Shown: positions 19,006-28,173 of the stretch, piece by piece
How positions within the stretch are numbered: the first letter of the stretch is position 1
Layout of the letters: every line of letters starts with the position of its first letter
Source of the DNA: Sphingobacterium kitahiroshimense
GTDB taxonomy: Bacteria; Bacteroidota; Bacteroidia; Sphingobacteriales; Sphingobacteriaceae
DNA: 64,000 nt
Direction: 5' to 3'
NCBI RefSeq assembly: GCF_025961315.1
Contig: NZ_JAOQNK010000001.1
Coordinates: 434,001 to 498,000, forward strand
Notes under the pieces: model-generated
Database searches by the model: none
Told to the model about the DNA's origin: nothing
Seen by the model: the letters and a program-made list of their open reading frames with translations, nothing else
Made by a program: the position numbers and the translations under genes

Positions 19006-19090
19006 TTTTACGATAAAGTCTTAGTTGACTACTTTTCATTCGCTTATCTTCATGATGAGCATTTTGTATAGCTATTTTAAGTAAAATATT

Positions 19091-22000
19091 ATGTTGAACG
19101 CAATCATCAGGTTCAGTATCCGTAATAAAATTATTATCGGACTCTTTACACTGATATGGATCATCTGGGGACTATGGAGTGCATTGCACATTCCCATAGA
19201 TGCTAACCCAGATATTACCAATAATCAAGTACAAATAATCACAAGCTCTCCGGCCTTAGCAACGCAAGAGGTGGAGCAATTCGTCACATATCCGATCGAA
19301 CAAAAATTAACAAATCTACCGGATCTGGTAGAATTACGTTCGATATCCAGATTTGGACTTTCAGTTGTTACCGCAGTTTTTGACGATGATGTCAATATTT
19401 ATTTTGCAAGGCAATTGATCAGCGAAAAACTGCAGGAAGCAAAGGAAAATATACCGGAAGGTCTCGGAAGTCCAGAATTAGCGCCGATTAGTACGGGGCT
19501 TGGTGAAATTTATCAGTATGTTATTCATCCTGCAAAAGGGGCTGAATCAAAGTATACTGCCACAGATCTCAGAACAATGCAAGACTGGATTATCGCCAGA
19601 CAACTATATGGAACGCCTGGTGTTGCTGAAGTCAATAGTTTTGGTGGAAAACTAAAACAGTATGAAGTTGCTGTTAATCCTTATAAATTAAAAGCTACCG
19701 GTGTCGGAATCAATGAAATATTTGCAGCCCTGGAAGAAAATAATCAAAACACAGGTGGCGCATATATAGATAAAAAACCCAGTGCTTATTTTATACGGGG
19801 TATTGGTCTTTTGACATCCATGGAAGATATCGGCAATGTTGCCGTAAAAAATAAAAATGGCTTCCCTATTTATATTAGGGATGTCGCAGAAGTACGTGAA
19901 GGTGCTGCAGTACGCTATGGTGCACTGACTTATAATGGAGAAAAAGAAGCCGTAGGCGGCATTGTTATGATGCTAAAAGGCCAGAACTCCGCAGAAGTAG
20001 TCGCAGCAGTAAAGGAAAAACTCGAAAGAATTAAACAATCTCTACCTCAAGATGTTGTAGTTGAAGCTTTTTCAGACCGAACAGATCTGGTTAATCGTGC
20101 TATTGGAACGGTTGAGAAAAATTTGATTGAAGGTGCCCTGATCGTCATTTTTGTTTTAGTCATTTTTCTAGGAAACCTGAGAGCAGGCTTAATTGTAGCT
20201 TCGGCAATTCCATTATCAATGTTGTTTGCATTAGGAATGATGCGTTTATTTGGGGTAAGTGCCAACCTTATGAGTCTGGGCGCTATCGATTTCGGTTTAA
20301 TTGTCGATGGCTCCTTAATTGTCGTGGAGGCAACTATGCATCATCTGGGGCTTAGAAAAAGTAAGCATGTCCTGAATCAGGCTGAGATGGATGAGGAAGT
20401 ATACCAATCATCTTCAAAAATCAGAAATAGCGCCGCATTTGGTGAAATTATTATCCTCATTGTCTATATACCCATATTAACACTGGTAGGGGTCGAAGGG
20501 AAAATGTTTGGCCCTATGGCGCAAACCGTTAGCTTTGCCATTATAGGAGCGCTATTATTATCACTCACCTATATACCGATGATGAGTGCACTGTTTTTAT
20601 CCAAAAAGCCTCACCACAAAATTACTTTCGCCGATAAGATGATGGCCAAATTGCAACAATGGTATGCACCATTAGTTCAAAAGGCTGTCCGCATAAGAAG
20701 AACACTATTATTATTAACAGTAGCACTCTTAGGTTTTTCCGGCTTCCTATTTAGTAAAATGGGTAGTGAATTTATACCGCAATTACAAGAAGGAGATTAT
20801 GCATTTCATTGTATTTTACCACAAGGATCTTCACTCTCACAGAGTATAGAAACATCCATGCAGGCTGCGAAAATTATTAAAAAATTTCCCGAAGTAAAAA
20901 TTGTTGTAGGCAAAACAGGTAGTGCCGAAATCCCGACAGATCCAATGCCGCCCGAGGCAACAGATATGATTATCACCTTGAAACCAATGTCAGAATGGAA
21001 ATCCGGGGATACATATACGGGACTAGCAGAGCGCATGCTTGATTCACTTTCCGTCATTCCAGGTGTATTCTTTGAAGCATCGCAGCCTATTCAGATGCGA
21101 TTTAATGAATTGATGACAGGTGTGAGACAGGACGTTGCCATAAAAATATTTGGTGAAAATATAGACTCACTTGCAACGATTGCAAGTCGTGTAGGTCAAG
21201 TTGTACAAAGTGTTGAAGGAGCTTCAGCACCACAGATTGAACGTACAACAGGGCTACCACAGATCTCGATTGTTTACAACAGAACACAGTTAGCCCTGCA
21301 CAACGTAACAGTCAAGGACTTAAATAAAGTTATTGCTATGTCTTTCGCTGGCACAAGCACAGGATCGATATATGAGAATGAAAGGAAATTCGACCTTGTT
21401 GTTCGTTTAGATAGCGCATATAAAACGTCAATGGCCGATGTTGAAAACCTACCAGTCTTAACTGGGGATGGAGATCAGATTCCATTGAGCCAACTGGCAA
21501 CAATTAGTATAAAAGATGGCCCTGCACAGATCAGCAGAGAATCAGGGAAGAGACTTGTCGTGATCGGATTTAATATAAAAGAGCGCGATGTTACTTCAGT
21601 AGTAAATGAGATTCAGGAAAAACTGACAAAGATGGATGTGATGCCAACAGGTTACTACTATACTTTCGGTGGGACATTTGAAAATCTAAATGCAGCTTCT
21701 AAAAGATTAGCACTGGCAGTCCCGGGCGCATTGTTGCTTATCTTTATATTACTTTACCTGACTTTTAGGTCAATTAAAGAATCCTTACTAATTTTCACAG
21801 CCATACCTATGAGTGCAATAGGTGGAGTATTTGCACTATTAATCCGCGATATGCCTTTTAGTATTTCCGCAGGTGTAGGGTTTATAGCATTATTTGGAGT
21901 AGCTGTACTGAATGGTATTGTTTTAATTTCCACATTTAATCAATTGGAGAAGGAAGGAATTTCCGATGTATTTGAGCGGGTATGGGAAGGGACAAAAATT

Positions 22001-23413
22001 CGACTCAGACCAGTGTTGATGACTGCGACAGTGGCTTCATTAGGGTTTTTACCAATGGCTCTAAGTACAGGAGCTGGAGCAGAAGTACAAAAACCGTTGG
22101 CAACAGTTGTCATAGGAGGTTTGTTGTCTGCAACCTTTTTGACACTTTTTGTATTACCTTGTTTATATGTCTTATTTTTTAATACTAAGAAAATGAAAAT
22201 AGGGAAATCGACAATCATAACATCATTAGTGCTGGCTTTCTTATCACTTTCTACAATAAGTTTAGCGCAAGAAAATCCAAAAAGGATTCAATTGGAAGAA
22301 GCTATAGCACAAGCTTTGGACGCCAATCTCAATTTTAAAAACACGGCATTAGAACTTGAAAAATCACAGATTGACCAACAGAAATCTTTCGATGGCAAAA
22401 CAGGAATTTTTGTAGAGAATGAAGATTTCTCCCCTTTAGAGCCAAATGGATTATGGAAAGTTGGGTTAAGTCAAGATTTCGCCTGGCCAGGGTTTTATAA
22501 GGCTAGAAAAGAATTTTTAAAAAAGAATGCCCAAATGGTTTTGGAGCAAAGAGAAGATGCGAAAAAACAACTGATAAGGGATGTATCTTTAAATTACTAT
22601 CAGCTTATTTATCTAGAAGCTAGACAAGCTTTCTTTCTACAGCTGGACAGTACACATCAAAAATTATTTGAATCCGCAAAACTTCGGGTAAAAACAGGGG
22701 AAGCCGCCGGTTTGGAGCAGATGGCAGCAGAAACAAAATGGCAAGAAAATAAAACCATTATGCTACAAAATGAGCAGGATTTAGCCATTGCCGCACAAAA
22801 CTTCAGCGTTTTATTAAATAACAACAACTTGATTTTACCGATCAAGAGTGCGCTGCAAAAAATAAGTGCTTTTCAATTGCCAGATTCAATAGGTGATCAT
22901 CCTTTGCTTAAAATACAGCAGAAATCAATAGAGATGGCTGAAGCAAATACCAAAATGGAGCAAAAAACCAAGTTGCCAGATTTTTCTGGTAGAGCTTTCT
23001 CCCAAAAACTTTGGGGACAACGGAATCCTGTTACCGGTATATCACTAACGATGAATATGCCTTTATTCTCTAATAAATATTACCATAATAAAGTTAAAAT
23101 AGCTGAATTGGAGACGGCAATAGAAAGACAAGAATTGGAGCAGCTGAAAATTAGCCTTACAGCGCAACAAGGTAATGCAAAGAAGGAAATCACCAAAAAT
23201 GAGAAGCAATTGCAGTTTTATGAACAATCAGGATTAAAGCAATCCGAGGGCATTATGAAAGCTGCCAATTTAGCCTATCAAAGTGGTGAAATCAGTTACG
23301 CAGATCTTATCCAATTTCTATCACAGTCCATTGATATAAAAATAAATTACCTAACAGCTTTGAATGCGTACAATCAAAGTGTGATTCAATATCAATATTA
23401 CCATTCAAATTAA
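19091..23413 (+). CDS. CzcA-type heavy-metal RND permease fused to a TolC-like outer-membrane factor
   Basis: 1440 aa. Residues 1 to about 1030 are a complete heavy-metal RND permease with 12 predicted membrane helices. The TM4 motif starting at Asp400 (DFGLIVDGSLIVVEA) is of the divalent-cation CzcA/CnrA kind rather than the Cu/Ag CusA kind. Residues 1035-1059 form a textbook signal peptide starting at a methionine (MKIGKSTIITSLVLAFL, then SLA before QE), and about 1060-1440 are a TolC-family outer-membrane efflux domain of alpha-helical barrel repeats. The adaptor gene follows after 5 nt. Proton-driven export of Zn/Co/Cd/Ni-class ions is the likely role. Confidence 0.92.
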   Translation: MLNAIIRFSIRNKIIIGLFTLIWIIWGLWSALHIPIDANPDITNNQVQIITSSPALATQEVEQFVTYPIEQKLTNLPDLVELRSISRFGLSVVTAVFDDDVNIYFARQLISEKLQEAKENIPEGLGSPELAPISTGLGEIYQYVIHPAKGAESKYTATDLRTMQDWIIARQLYGTPGVAEVNSFGGKLKQYEVAVNPYKLKATGVGINEIFAALEENNQNTGGAYIDKKPSAYFIRGIGLLTSMEDIGNVAVKNKNGFPIYIRDVAEVREGAAVRYGALTYNGEKEAVGGIVMMLKGQNSAEVVAAVKEKLERIKQSLPQDVVVEAFSDRTDLVNRAIGTVEKNLIEGALIVIFVLVIFLGNLRAGLIVASAIPLSMLFALGMMRLFGVSANLMSLGAIDFGLIVDGSLIVVEATMHHLGLRKSKHVLNQAEMDEEVYQSSSKIRNSAAFGEIIILIVYIPILTLVGVEGKMFGPMAQTVSFAIIGALLLSLTYIPMMSALFLSKKPHHKITFADKMMAKLQQWYAPLVQKAVRIRRTLLLLTVALLGFSGFLFSKMGSEFIPQLQEGDYAFHCILPQGSSLSQSIETSMQAAKIIKKFPEVKIVVGKTGSAEIPTDPMPPEATDMIITLKPMSEWKSGDTYTGLAERMLDSLSVIPGVFFEASQPIQMRFNELMTGVRQDVAIKIFGENIDSLATIASRVGQVVQSVEGASAPQIERTTGLPQISIVYNRTQLALHNVTVKDLNKVIAMSFAGTSTGSIYENERKFDLVVRLDSAYKTSMADVENLPVLTGDGDQIPLSQLATISIKDGPAQISRESGKRLVVIGFNIKERDVTSVVNEIQEKLTKMDVMPTGYYYTFGGTFENLNAASKRLALAVPGALLLIFILLYLTFRSIKESLLIFTAIPMSAIGGVFALLIRDMPFSISAGVGFIALFGVAVLNGIVLISTFNQLEKEGISDVFERVWEGTKIRLRPVLMTATVASLGFLPMALSTGAGAEVQKPLATVVIGGLLSATFLTLFVLPCLYVLFFNTKKMKIGKSTIITSLVLAFLSLSTISLAQENPKRIQLEEAIAQALDANLNFKNTALELEKSQIDQQKSFDGKTGIFVENEDFSPLEPNGLWKVGLSQDFAWPGFYKARKEFLKKNAQMVLEQREDAKKQLIRDVSLNYYQLIYLEARQAFFLQLDSTHQKLFESAKLRVKTGEAAGLEQMAAETKWQENKTIMLQNEQDLAIAAQNFSVLLNNNNLILPIKSALQKISAFQLPDSIGDHPLLKIQQKSIEMAEANTKMEQKTKLPDFSGRAFSQKLWGQRNPVTGISLTMNMPLFSNKYYHNKVKIAELETAIERQELEQLKISLTAQQGNAKKEITKNEKQLQFYEQSGLKQSEGIMKAANLAYQSGEISYADLIQFLSQSIDIKINYLTALNAYNQSVIQYQYYHSN

Positions 23414-23418
23414 GTATC

Positions 23419-24657
23419 ATGAAACTAAAGTTTTTAATTCGATATAGTTTATTTTTTGCTAGTAGCGTAATCGCTCTAGGATGTCAAACCAATACTTCAA
23501 CTGAAAAACAGCAAACAGAAGAGAAAGGGGAGCAAGAGCATGAGGAAGAGGCGCTTACATTGACAGCAGCCCAAGAAAAGCAGGTAGGATTAACCTATAC
23601 AAATTTATCCTATCAGATGCTAAGTAATGGCTTAGTACTCAATGGTGTGCTTGATGTGCCGAATGATAAAAAAGCCTACGTGACATCTGTATATGGTGGA
23701 GTCTTGGAAGAACTTTACGCTAGACCGGGAGATTTTGTTAAGAAAGGACAGATTTTAGGAAAAGTGCTCAATCCAGATCTGATTAAAATGCAAGAGCAAT
23801 TACAACTGATTAACAATCAGATTTCATTAACTCAGATTGAAGTCAACCGTCAGAAGGAATTGGTAGAAGGAAACGCCGCACCTTTAAAAAAGCTACAGCA
23901 AGTTGAGGTCGAACTGGCCAATTTGAAAGCTCAAAAGAACAGTTTGTCACGACAGCTGTCATCCGGAGGAGGGTCTTTGCACATTTCTTCACAAATTACG
24001 ATTAAGGCGCCAATCTCGGGAGTGGTGGCTTCGATTCAAGGATTGATTGGAACACGTATCGAGGCGTCTTCACCAATTTTAGAAATTGTCAATAATGATG
24101 CATTGCATGTGGATATGTATGTATATGAAAAAGATTTCTCAAAAGTGAAAAAAGGGCAAAAAATTCTATTTTCTCCTGTTAACAACGCTAATGCTTCATA
24201 TGAAGCAAAAATAGATCAGCTCGGACAGGCTTTTGAAAAAGAGACCAATGCAATCGCAGTTCATGCCCAGGTTTTAGGCAACAAAGAAGGACTTATTAAT
24301 GGCATGCAAGTTCAAGGTACAGTTGTTATTGGAGATGAAAAATCACTTGCTGTTCCCACAGATTGTATTGTAAGTGCCGAAGGTAAAGATTACATTTTCA
24401 TATTAAAGGAAGACCATAAAGTACATGGATCAGAACCAAAAGAAGCTGATACCCATAGTCACGAAGATCATGCGGACCACAACCATGGAGAAGTAGGTAA
24501 CGAATATGAAAGAGTTCCGGTTGTTAAAGGAGTTTCCTCAAGAGGATATACCGCAATTACTCCTATAAAAGAATTAGATGAACATACGAAGATTGTTCAA
24601 AAAGGGGCATTCTTTTTATTAGCCAAAATGACTAATTCCGGAGAACATTCGCATTAA
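23419..24657 (+). CDS. RND periplasmic adaptor lipoprotein (CzcB/CusB-like)
   Basis: 412 aa membrane-fusion protein bridging the CzcA permease and its outer-membrane factor. A signal peptide ends in a lipobox-like ALGC with Cys22. The lipoyl/barrel-sandwich halves (KAYVTSVYGGVLEEL and TIKAPISGVVASIQG) flank a coiled-coil hairpin (residues about 115-180). A histidine-rich loop near residues 335-355 (THSHEDHADHNHGE) supports metal transport. It ends the operon before a strong terminator. Confidence 0.92.
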   Translation: MKLKFLIRYSLFFASSVIALGCQTNTSTEKQQTEEKGEQEHEEEALTLTAAQEKQVGLTYTNLSYQMLSNGLVLNGVLDVPNDKKAYVTSVYGGVLEELYARPGDFVKKGQILGKVLNPDLIKMQEQLQLINNQISLTQIEVNRQKELVEGNAAPLKKLQQVEVELANLKAQKNSLSRQLSSGGGSLHISSQITIKAPISGVVASIQGLIGTRIEASSPILEIVNNDALHVDMYVYEKDFSKVKKGQKILFSPVNNANASYEAKIDQLGQAFEKETNAIAVHAQVLGNKEGLINGMQVQGTVVIGDEKSLAVPTDCIVSAEGKDYIFILKEDHKVHGSEPKEADTHSHEDHADHNHGEVGNEYERVPVVKGVSSRGYTAITPIKELDEHTKIVQKGAFFLLAKMTNSGEHSH

Positions 24658-24686
24658 TCAATGACAAGTTCCAAGTTTTATTGCAT

Positions 24687-24720
24687 AAAAAAAGCCGTTA
24701 TGAAAATAACGGCTTTTTTA
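24687..24720. terminator. Bidirectional terminator after the metal-efflux operon
   Basis: A perfect stem (AAAAAAGCCGTTAT and complement) with a GAAA tetraloop and T tracts on both strands separates the convergent adaptor and HopJ genes. Confidence 0.9.
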
Positions 24721-24723
24721 TTA

Positions 24724-25065
24724 TCAGGCCTCTAATTTCAGCGTTAAAACAACACCGCTAAACGATACGCCATCCCAGCCACTAATCATAAATTGACGTA
24801 TGTTTTGATGATTATCACCATCAGGATCATTTAAAACAGCCTCATAATGCTCCGCAAATAGGGCAAGAGTCTGATCTTTATCTAAATTGTTTAAACTAGC
24901 AAAAGCAAGAATCTTTGCACTGCCTTGATTTTCCGTCTCTTGATTTACTTGATTTCCATTCGTAAATGCAGTAGGGGTGTGCTCATAACGAGCTGCTATG
25001 TAGTTCAAAACATCTGAAAAAATAATTTCTTTATTCGCCAGTTTTGCCAAAAGTTCGTGTGCCAT
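24724..25065 (-). CDS. HopJ type III effector family protein
   Basis: 113 aa matching the HopJ family (PF08888): the FSDVLNYIAARYEHTPTAFTNG start and the AEHYEAVLNDPDGDNHQNIRQFM core. Despite the family name, chromosomal homologues are common in non-pathogens and no type III secretion system is nearby, so an effector role is unlikely. Function unknown; cytoplasmic, no signal peptide. Confidence 0.85.
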   Translation of the reverse strand: MAHELLAKLANKEIIFSDVLNYIAARYEHTPTAFTNGNQVNQETENQGSAKILAFASLNNLDKDQTLALFAEHYEAVLNDPDGDNHQNIRQFMISGWDGVSFSGVVLTLKLEA

Positions 25066-25105
25066 TTTGATACAATATTTAATTTACACACGCAAAATAA
25101 TAAAT

Positions 25106-25636
25106 TTATTGCTCTTTATTGAGTAACAATTGAATTGAAATATCAATATCTTCATCAATCAAGAGACTATTGGCCTCTAAAACTGAATTATATTTCATAT
25201 CAAATTCCCATCGGCTCACTTTTCCGGTCACCTCAAATGAAATTTTTTCCTGACCTTGTGGATCAATTATTTTACCATTATATTCCACTTGTAGCTCCAC
25301 CAATTTTGTATGACCATGCATGGTTAAATGGCCTTCCAATCGAAATTTCTCACCCTTAATCTTTTTAAAACTAGTGGATTTAAATGAGATTGTCGGGTAT
25401 TGTGCTGTATCAAAGAAATCAGCACTTTTCAAATGTTTATCTCTTTCTTCCACATTTGTATTGATACTGTTTGCATCAATATTAAATTGTATAGAGGCTT
25501 CTTTAAAATGCTCACCCCATTCAGCGAAACCGTTAAAAGTGTTAAAACTTCCTCTAATAGAGGCTATTACCAAATAAGTAATACGAAATTGTACCGAGGA
25601 GTGGGCAGAGTCTATAATCCATTTTGATTTTTTCAT
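25106..25636 (-). CDS. YceI family protein
   Basis: 176 aa from the ATG at 25636 (MKKSKWIIDSAHSSVQF); the frame extends upstream to 25705, but that extension lacks the family pattern. It is a lipocalin-like barrel of the YceI family, some members of which bind polyisoprenoids. Typical motifs are WIIDSAHSSVQFRITYL, GSFNTFNGFAEWG, HLKSADFFDTAQYPTISF and GHLTMHGHTKLVEL. There is no signal peptide with this start, so it is probably cytoplasmic. The substrate is unknown. Confidence 0.88.
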   Translation of the reverse strand: MKKSKWIIDSAHSSVQFRITYLVIASIRGSFNTFNGFAEWGEHFKEASIQFNIDANSINTNVEERDKHLKSADFFDTAQYPTISFKSTSFKKIKGEKFRLEGHLTMHGHTKLVELQVEYNGKIIDPQGQEKISFEVTGKVSRWEFDMKYNSVLEANSLLIDEDIDISIQLLLNKEQ

Positions 25637-26552
25637 ACGATTTACACATTTACAGATACATTGATGATCTAATTTACAAAATAAAAGCATGATATTCAAT
25701 AGCATATAACGGTATTATGAATCGAAAAGAATCAATCTGATAGCATTAGAGAAATGAAATTTAAAACAATCGACATCGATATACCTAGCTGTCATAGATG
25801 AATCAAAATCCCGTATAAAACCATTCTTCAAAAGATTCTGAAGATTATAAATTGTACTGTAGTAGCTTGATATAGCGCAGTAATAATTTGTTAAAAAACA
25901 CCTAGATGAACTTAAATACGATGTTGCGAAATAGTCATTTTTGGTAAACAAATTTTAGATATAAATGTATGCAGGGGATGATCATATAATTTCTATTTAA
26001 CATAATATAAATTATATGACTTAATAATATGCTCATTTACAAGAGCTCCATATAATGGCGGTAGTTTCATTTATACGTGGAAATATTTTATTTACAAGAC
26101 CCTTATTCATGTGATATAACCACCAAAGGCTTATTGTGCTAAAGAATCAATCAATATTGATCTATATGACTTAATCAAAATACCACCTGCATATTACTGT
26201 TCATCTTATGTGGCTAACTTCAATACAATTCAAACAAGATGAACTCTAAATAAAACTGTTCACAAATTTCCTGTCGAAATGGATCGATCAATAATCGAAA
26301 TGAAAAATGTGAATTTCATTAAATTTTTAAATTCGGACATTTTACAAAAAACAGCGAAATTATATTCTAAAAAACCATCTCTGAGATTTTGATTATCTGG
26401 ACAATGGTCCGTTCATTTTTTTTTATTAAAATCTCAGCGATTAGGAATTTTGATAAAATACAGCTACATCAAATATTAAGACAATGTTTTTCTTTTGTAA
26501 TATTTACGTGGTTGTTCCAGCATAACTATTTGATTTTATATATTTGTTTTTT
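25637..26552. other. Gene-poor AT-rich gap upstream of the second RND locus
   Basis: About 915 nt with no convincing gene. A 78-codon minus-strand frame at 25715-25951 and a 69-codon plus-strand frame at 26389-26598 are low-complexity and look spurious. Visible structure includes a 10-bp inverted repeat (25983-25992 with 26009-26018), a 13-bp direct repeat TATATGACTTAAT at 26013 and 26164, and a 12-bp palindrome ATCAATATTGAT at 26150-26161. A TATATTTG -7-like element (26539-26546) sits right before the next gene. Confidence 0.6.
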
Positions 26553-26930
26553 ATGTGGATTAAAATATTTCACTTCTTGGCATTATTTGGTTACTTGAAC
26601 ATCCTTTTTTATCAGGCTGGCGTCAATACCAATACGCGTGCATCAAATATTTCCACACAATATTTTACCGGAGATTCATTACTTGAATTTATTCTTGACG
26701 ATGTGTTGGATATTCCCATTGAAGTTCCTGAAAAAGATTCTGAAGTTCAGTTTGACGATTATCGTATTTTCAATTTTAATCCTCAGATTTTATCCGTTTT
26801 TATTTTCGTTCTGGGACTTGTTTATTCTGCATTATCAATTTTAAAACAGAAAAAGCACCCGCTTTACAGTAAGAAAAATGCCTGCTTATCAGGTTACTAT
26901 CAGTATCTCTACCGATACAGTTTATTCTAG
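26553..26930 (+). CDS. Small membrane protein ahead of the AcrB-type operon
   Basis: 125 aa from the ATG at 26553. It has an N-terminal hydrophobic segment (about residues 5-22, signal peptide or anchor), an acidic middle (LLEFILDDVLDIP then KDSEVQFDDY) and a second hydrophobic segment (about residues 77-95) followed by a lysine-rich tail. It is unrecognised by name. Its place directly upstream of an RND operon parallels the small exported protein before CzcA. A TATATTTG element ends 6 nt before the ATG, so the transcript may be leaderless or nearly so. Confidence 0.6.
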   Translation: MWIKIFHFLALFGYLNILFYQAGVNTNTRASNISTQYFTGDSLLEFILDDVLDIPIEVPEKDSEVQFDDYRIFNFNPQILSVFIFVLGLVYSALSILKQKKHPLYSKKNACLSGYYQYLYRYSLF

Positions 26931-26989
26931 TTTACCCCCTGCCCTATTTTTTAATTTTAAATTAGATTTTAAGAGTCTAATTTTCTAAT

Positions 26990-27010
26990 AATCAATATTT
27001 TATATTGATT
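26990..27010. promoter_or_regulatory. Candidate operator upstream of the AcrA-like gene
   Basis: The 9-bp perfect inverted repeat AATCAATAT-TTT-ATATTGATT lies 30 nt before the adaptor start codon. A related palindrome occurs at 26150-26161. It could be a repressor site, but the region is AT-rich. Confidence 0.35.
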
Positions 27011-27040
27011 TATTCTATTCGTTAACATTTTATTTTTTAT

Positions 27041-28150
27041 ATGAAAACACGTTCCATGTCTTGGTATGCATTGTCATGCCTAGCAATTTTATCTGCCTGC
27101 ACAGCCAAAAGCAATGATAAACAGGTAAGTACAGCTCCTAAAAAAGTACCTGTATCCAATTTAGTTGTTATGGATACCACAATTTACAAAGACTATATTG
27201 CTGATATCCAATCAGTCAAAAATATTGAACTTCGATCACGTTTAAGTGGCTTTTTAGAACACATCTATGTGGATGAAGGTGCCGCAGTAAAGAAAGGTCA
27301 AGTATTGTTCAGACTAAGTGATGAAGAATACAAAGCCGATTATGCGCGCGCAAAAGCCAACTTTAATGCAGCACTTACAGATGTCAAAAAAGTGGTTCTT
27401 GAGTTAGAACGTACGAAAGATCTAGCCGCGAAAAACATCGTAAGTAAAACAGAAGTCGAATTACTTAAATTACAATATACAGCTGCGGAGTCAAAGGTCG
27501 AAGAAGCAAGATCGATCATGCAACAAGCTAAAACGCAGTTGAATTTCACATTAGTACGTGCTCCTTTTGATGGTAAGATTGATCGTATCCCCCTAAAAGA
27601 AGGATCACTCTTAGAGCAAGGTTCTTTACTAACGACTGTTTCCTCACTTAACGAAGTAAATGTATACTTTGACATTTCCGAAAATGAGTACTTAAGTATT
27701 GTATCTGACTCATCGTTTAACAAAGACTCTTTTAACAAAGATGTAAAACTGATCCTCGCTGACGGTAATCCGTACCCATATCCTGGAAAGGCATCCATTG
27801 TTGAGAGTGAATTTGAGAAGAACACAGGATCAATATCTTTACGGGCTAGGTTTTCAAATCCGCAGGGCATGTTAAAGCATGGTGCTTCAGGTAAAATCTC
27901 TGTTCCAATACAGACCGGCGATACCAAATTTGTACATCAAAAATCTGTTTTTGAAATTCAGGATAAAACTTACGTCTATATCTTAAATAAAGATAAAACT
28001 GTTTCGATGAAATCTTTTGAAGCTGGCCAACGTGTCGGGCATTACTATATCGTGAATGGAGGTTTGTCTGATACAGATCAGATCGTATACGAAGGTGTAC
28101 AATCCTTGAAGGATGGTATGAAGGTGGAAGTAATCCCTGTTAAGTTATAA
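27041..28150 (+). CDS. RND periplasmic adaptor lipoprotein (AcrA-like)
   Basis: 369 aa membrane-fusion protein. The signal peptide ends in a good lipobox (LSAC, Cys20). The barrel-sandwich halves are ELRSRLSGFLEHIYV and LVRAPFDGKIDRIPL, with an alpha-hairpin between (about residues 95-165), then beta-barrel and membrane-proximal domains. It would connect the AcrB-type permease encoded 23 nt downstream to the outer-membrane channel. Drug or small-molecule efflux is likely; the substrate is not deducible. Confidence 0.93.
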   Translation: MKTRSMSWYALSCLAILSACTAKSNDKQVSTAPKKVPVSNLVVMDTTIYKDYIADIQSVKNIELRSRLSGFLEHIYVDEGAAVKKGQVLFRLSDEEYKADYARAKANFNAALTDVKKVVLELERTKDLAAKNIVSKTEVELLKLQYTAAESKVEEARSIMQQAKTQLNFTLVRAPFDGKIDRIPLKEGSLLEQGSLLTTVSSLNEVNVYFDISENEYLSIVSDSSFNKDSFNKDVKLILADGNPYPYPGKASIVESEFEKNTGSISLRARFSNPQGMLKHGASGKISVPIQTGDTKFVHQKSVFEIQDKTYVYILNKDKTVSMKSFEAGQRVGHYYIVNGGLSDTDQIVYEGVQSLKDGMKVEVIPVKL

Positions 28151-28173
28151 AAACTTTGTTTTAAAAATATTTT

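Noticed and set aside
24724..25065. HopJ as evidence of a type III secretion system
   Set aside because: Chromosomal HopJ homologues are common in non-pathogens and no secretion genes are present in the window.
25715..25951. 78-codon minus-strand frame in the gap before the RND locus
   Set aside because: Rich in Ser, Tyr, Phe and Asn as expected from AT-rich non-coding DNA, with no recognisable motif and no supporting promoter.
26389..26598. 69-codon plus-strand frame in the same gap
   Set aside because: Low-complexity hydrophobic composition; it overlaps the better-supported small membrane protein gene at 26553 in another frame.
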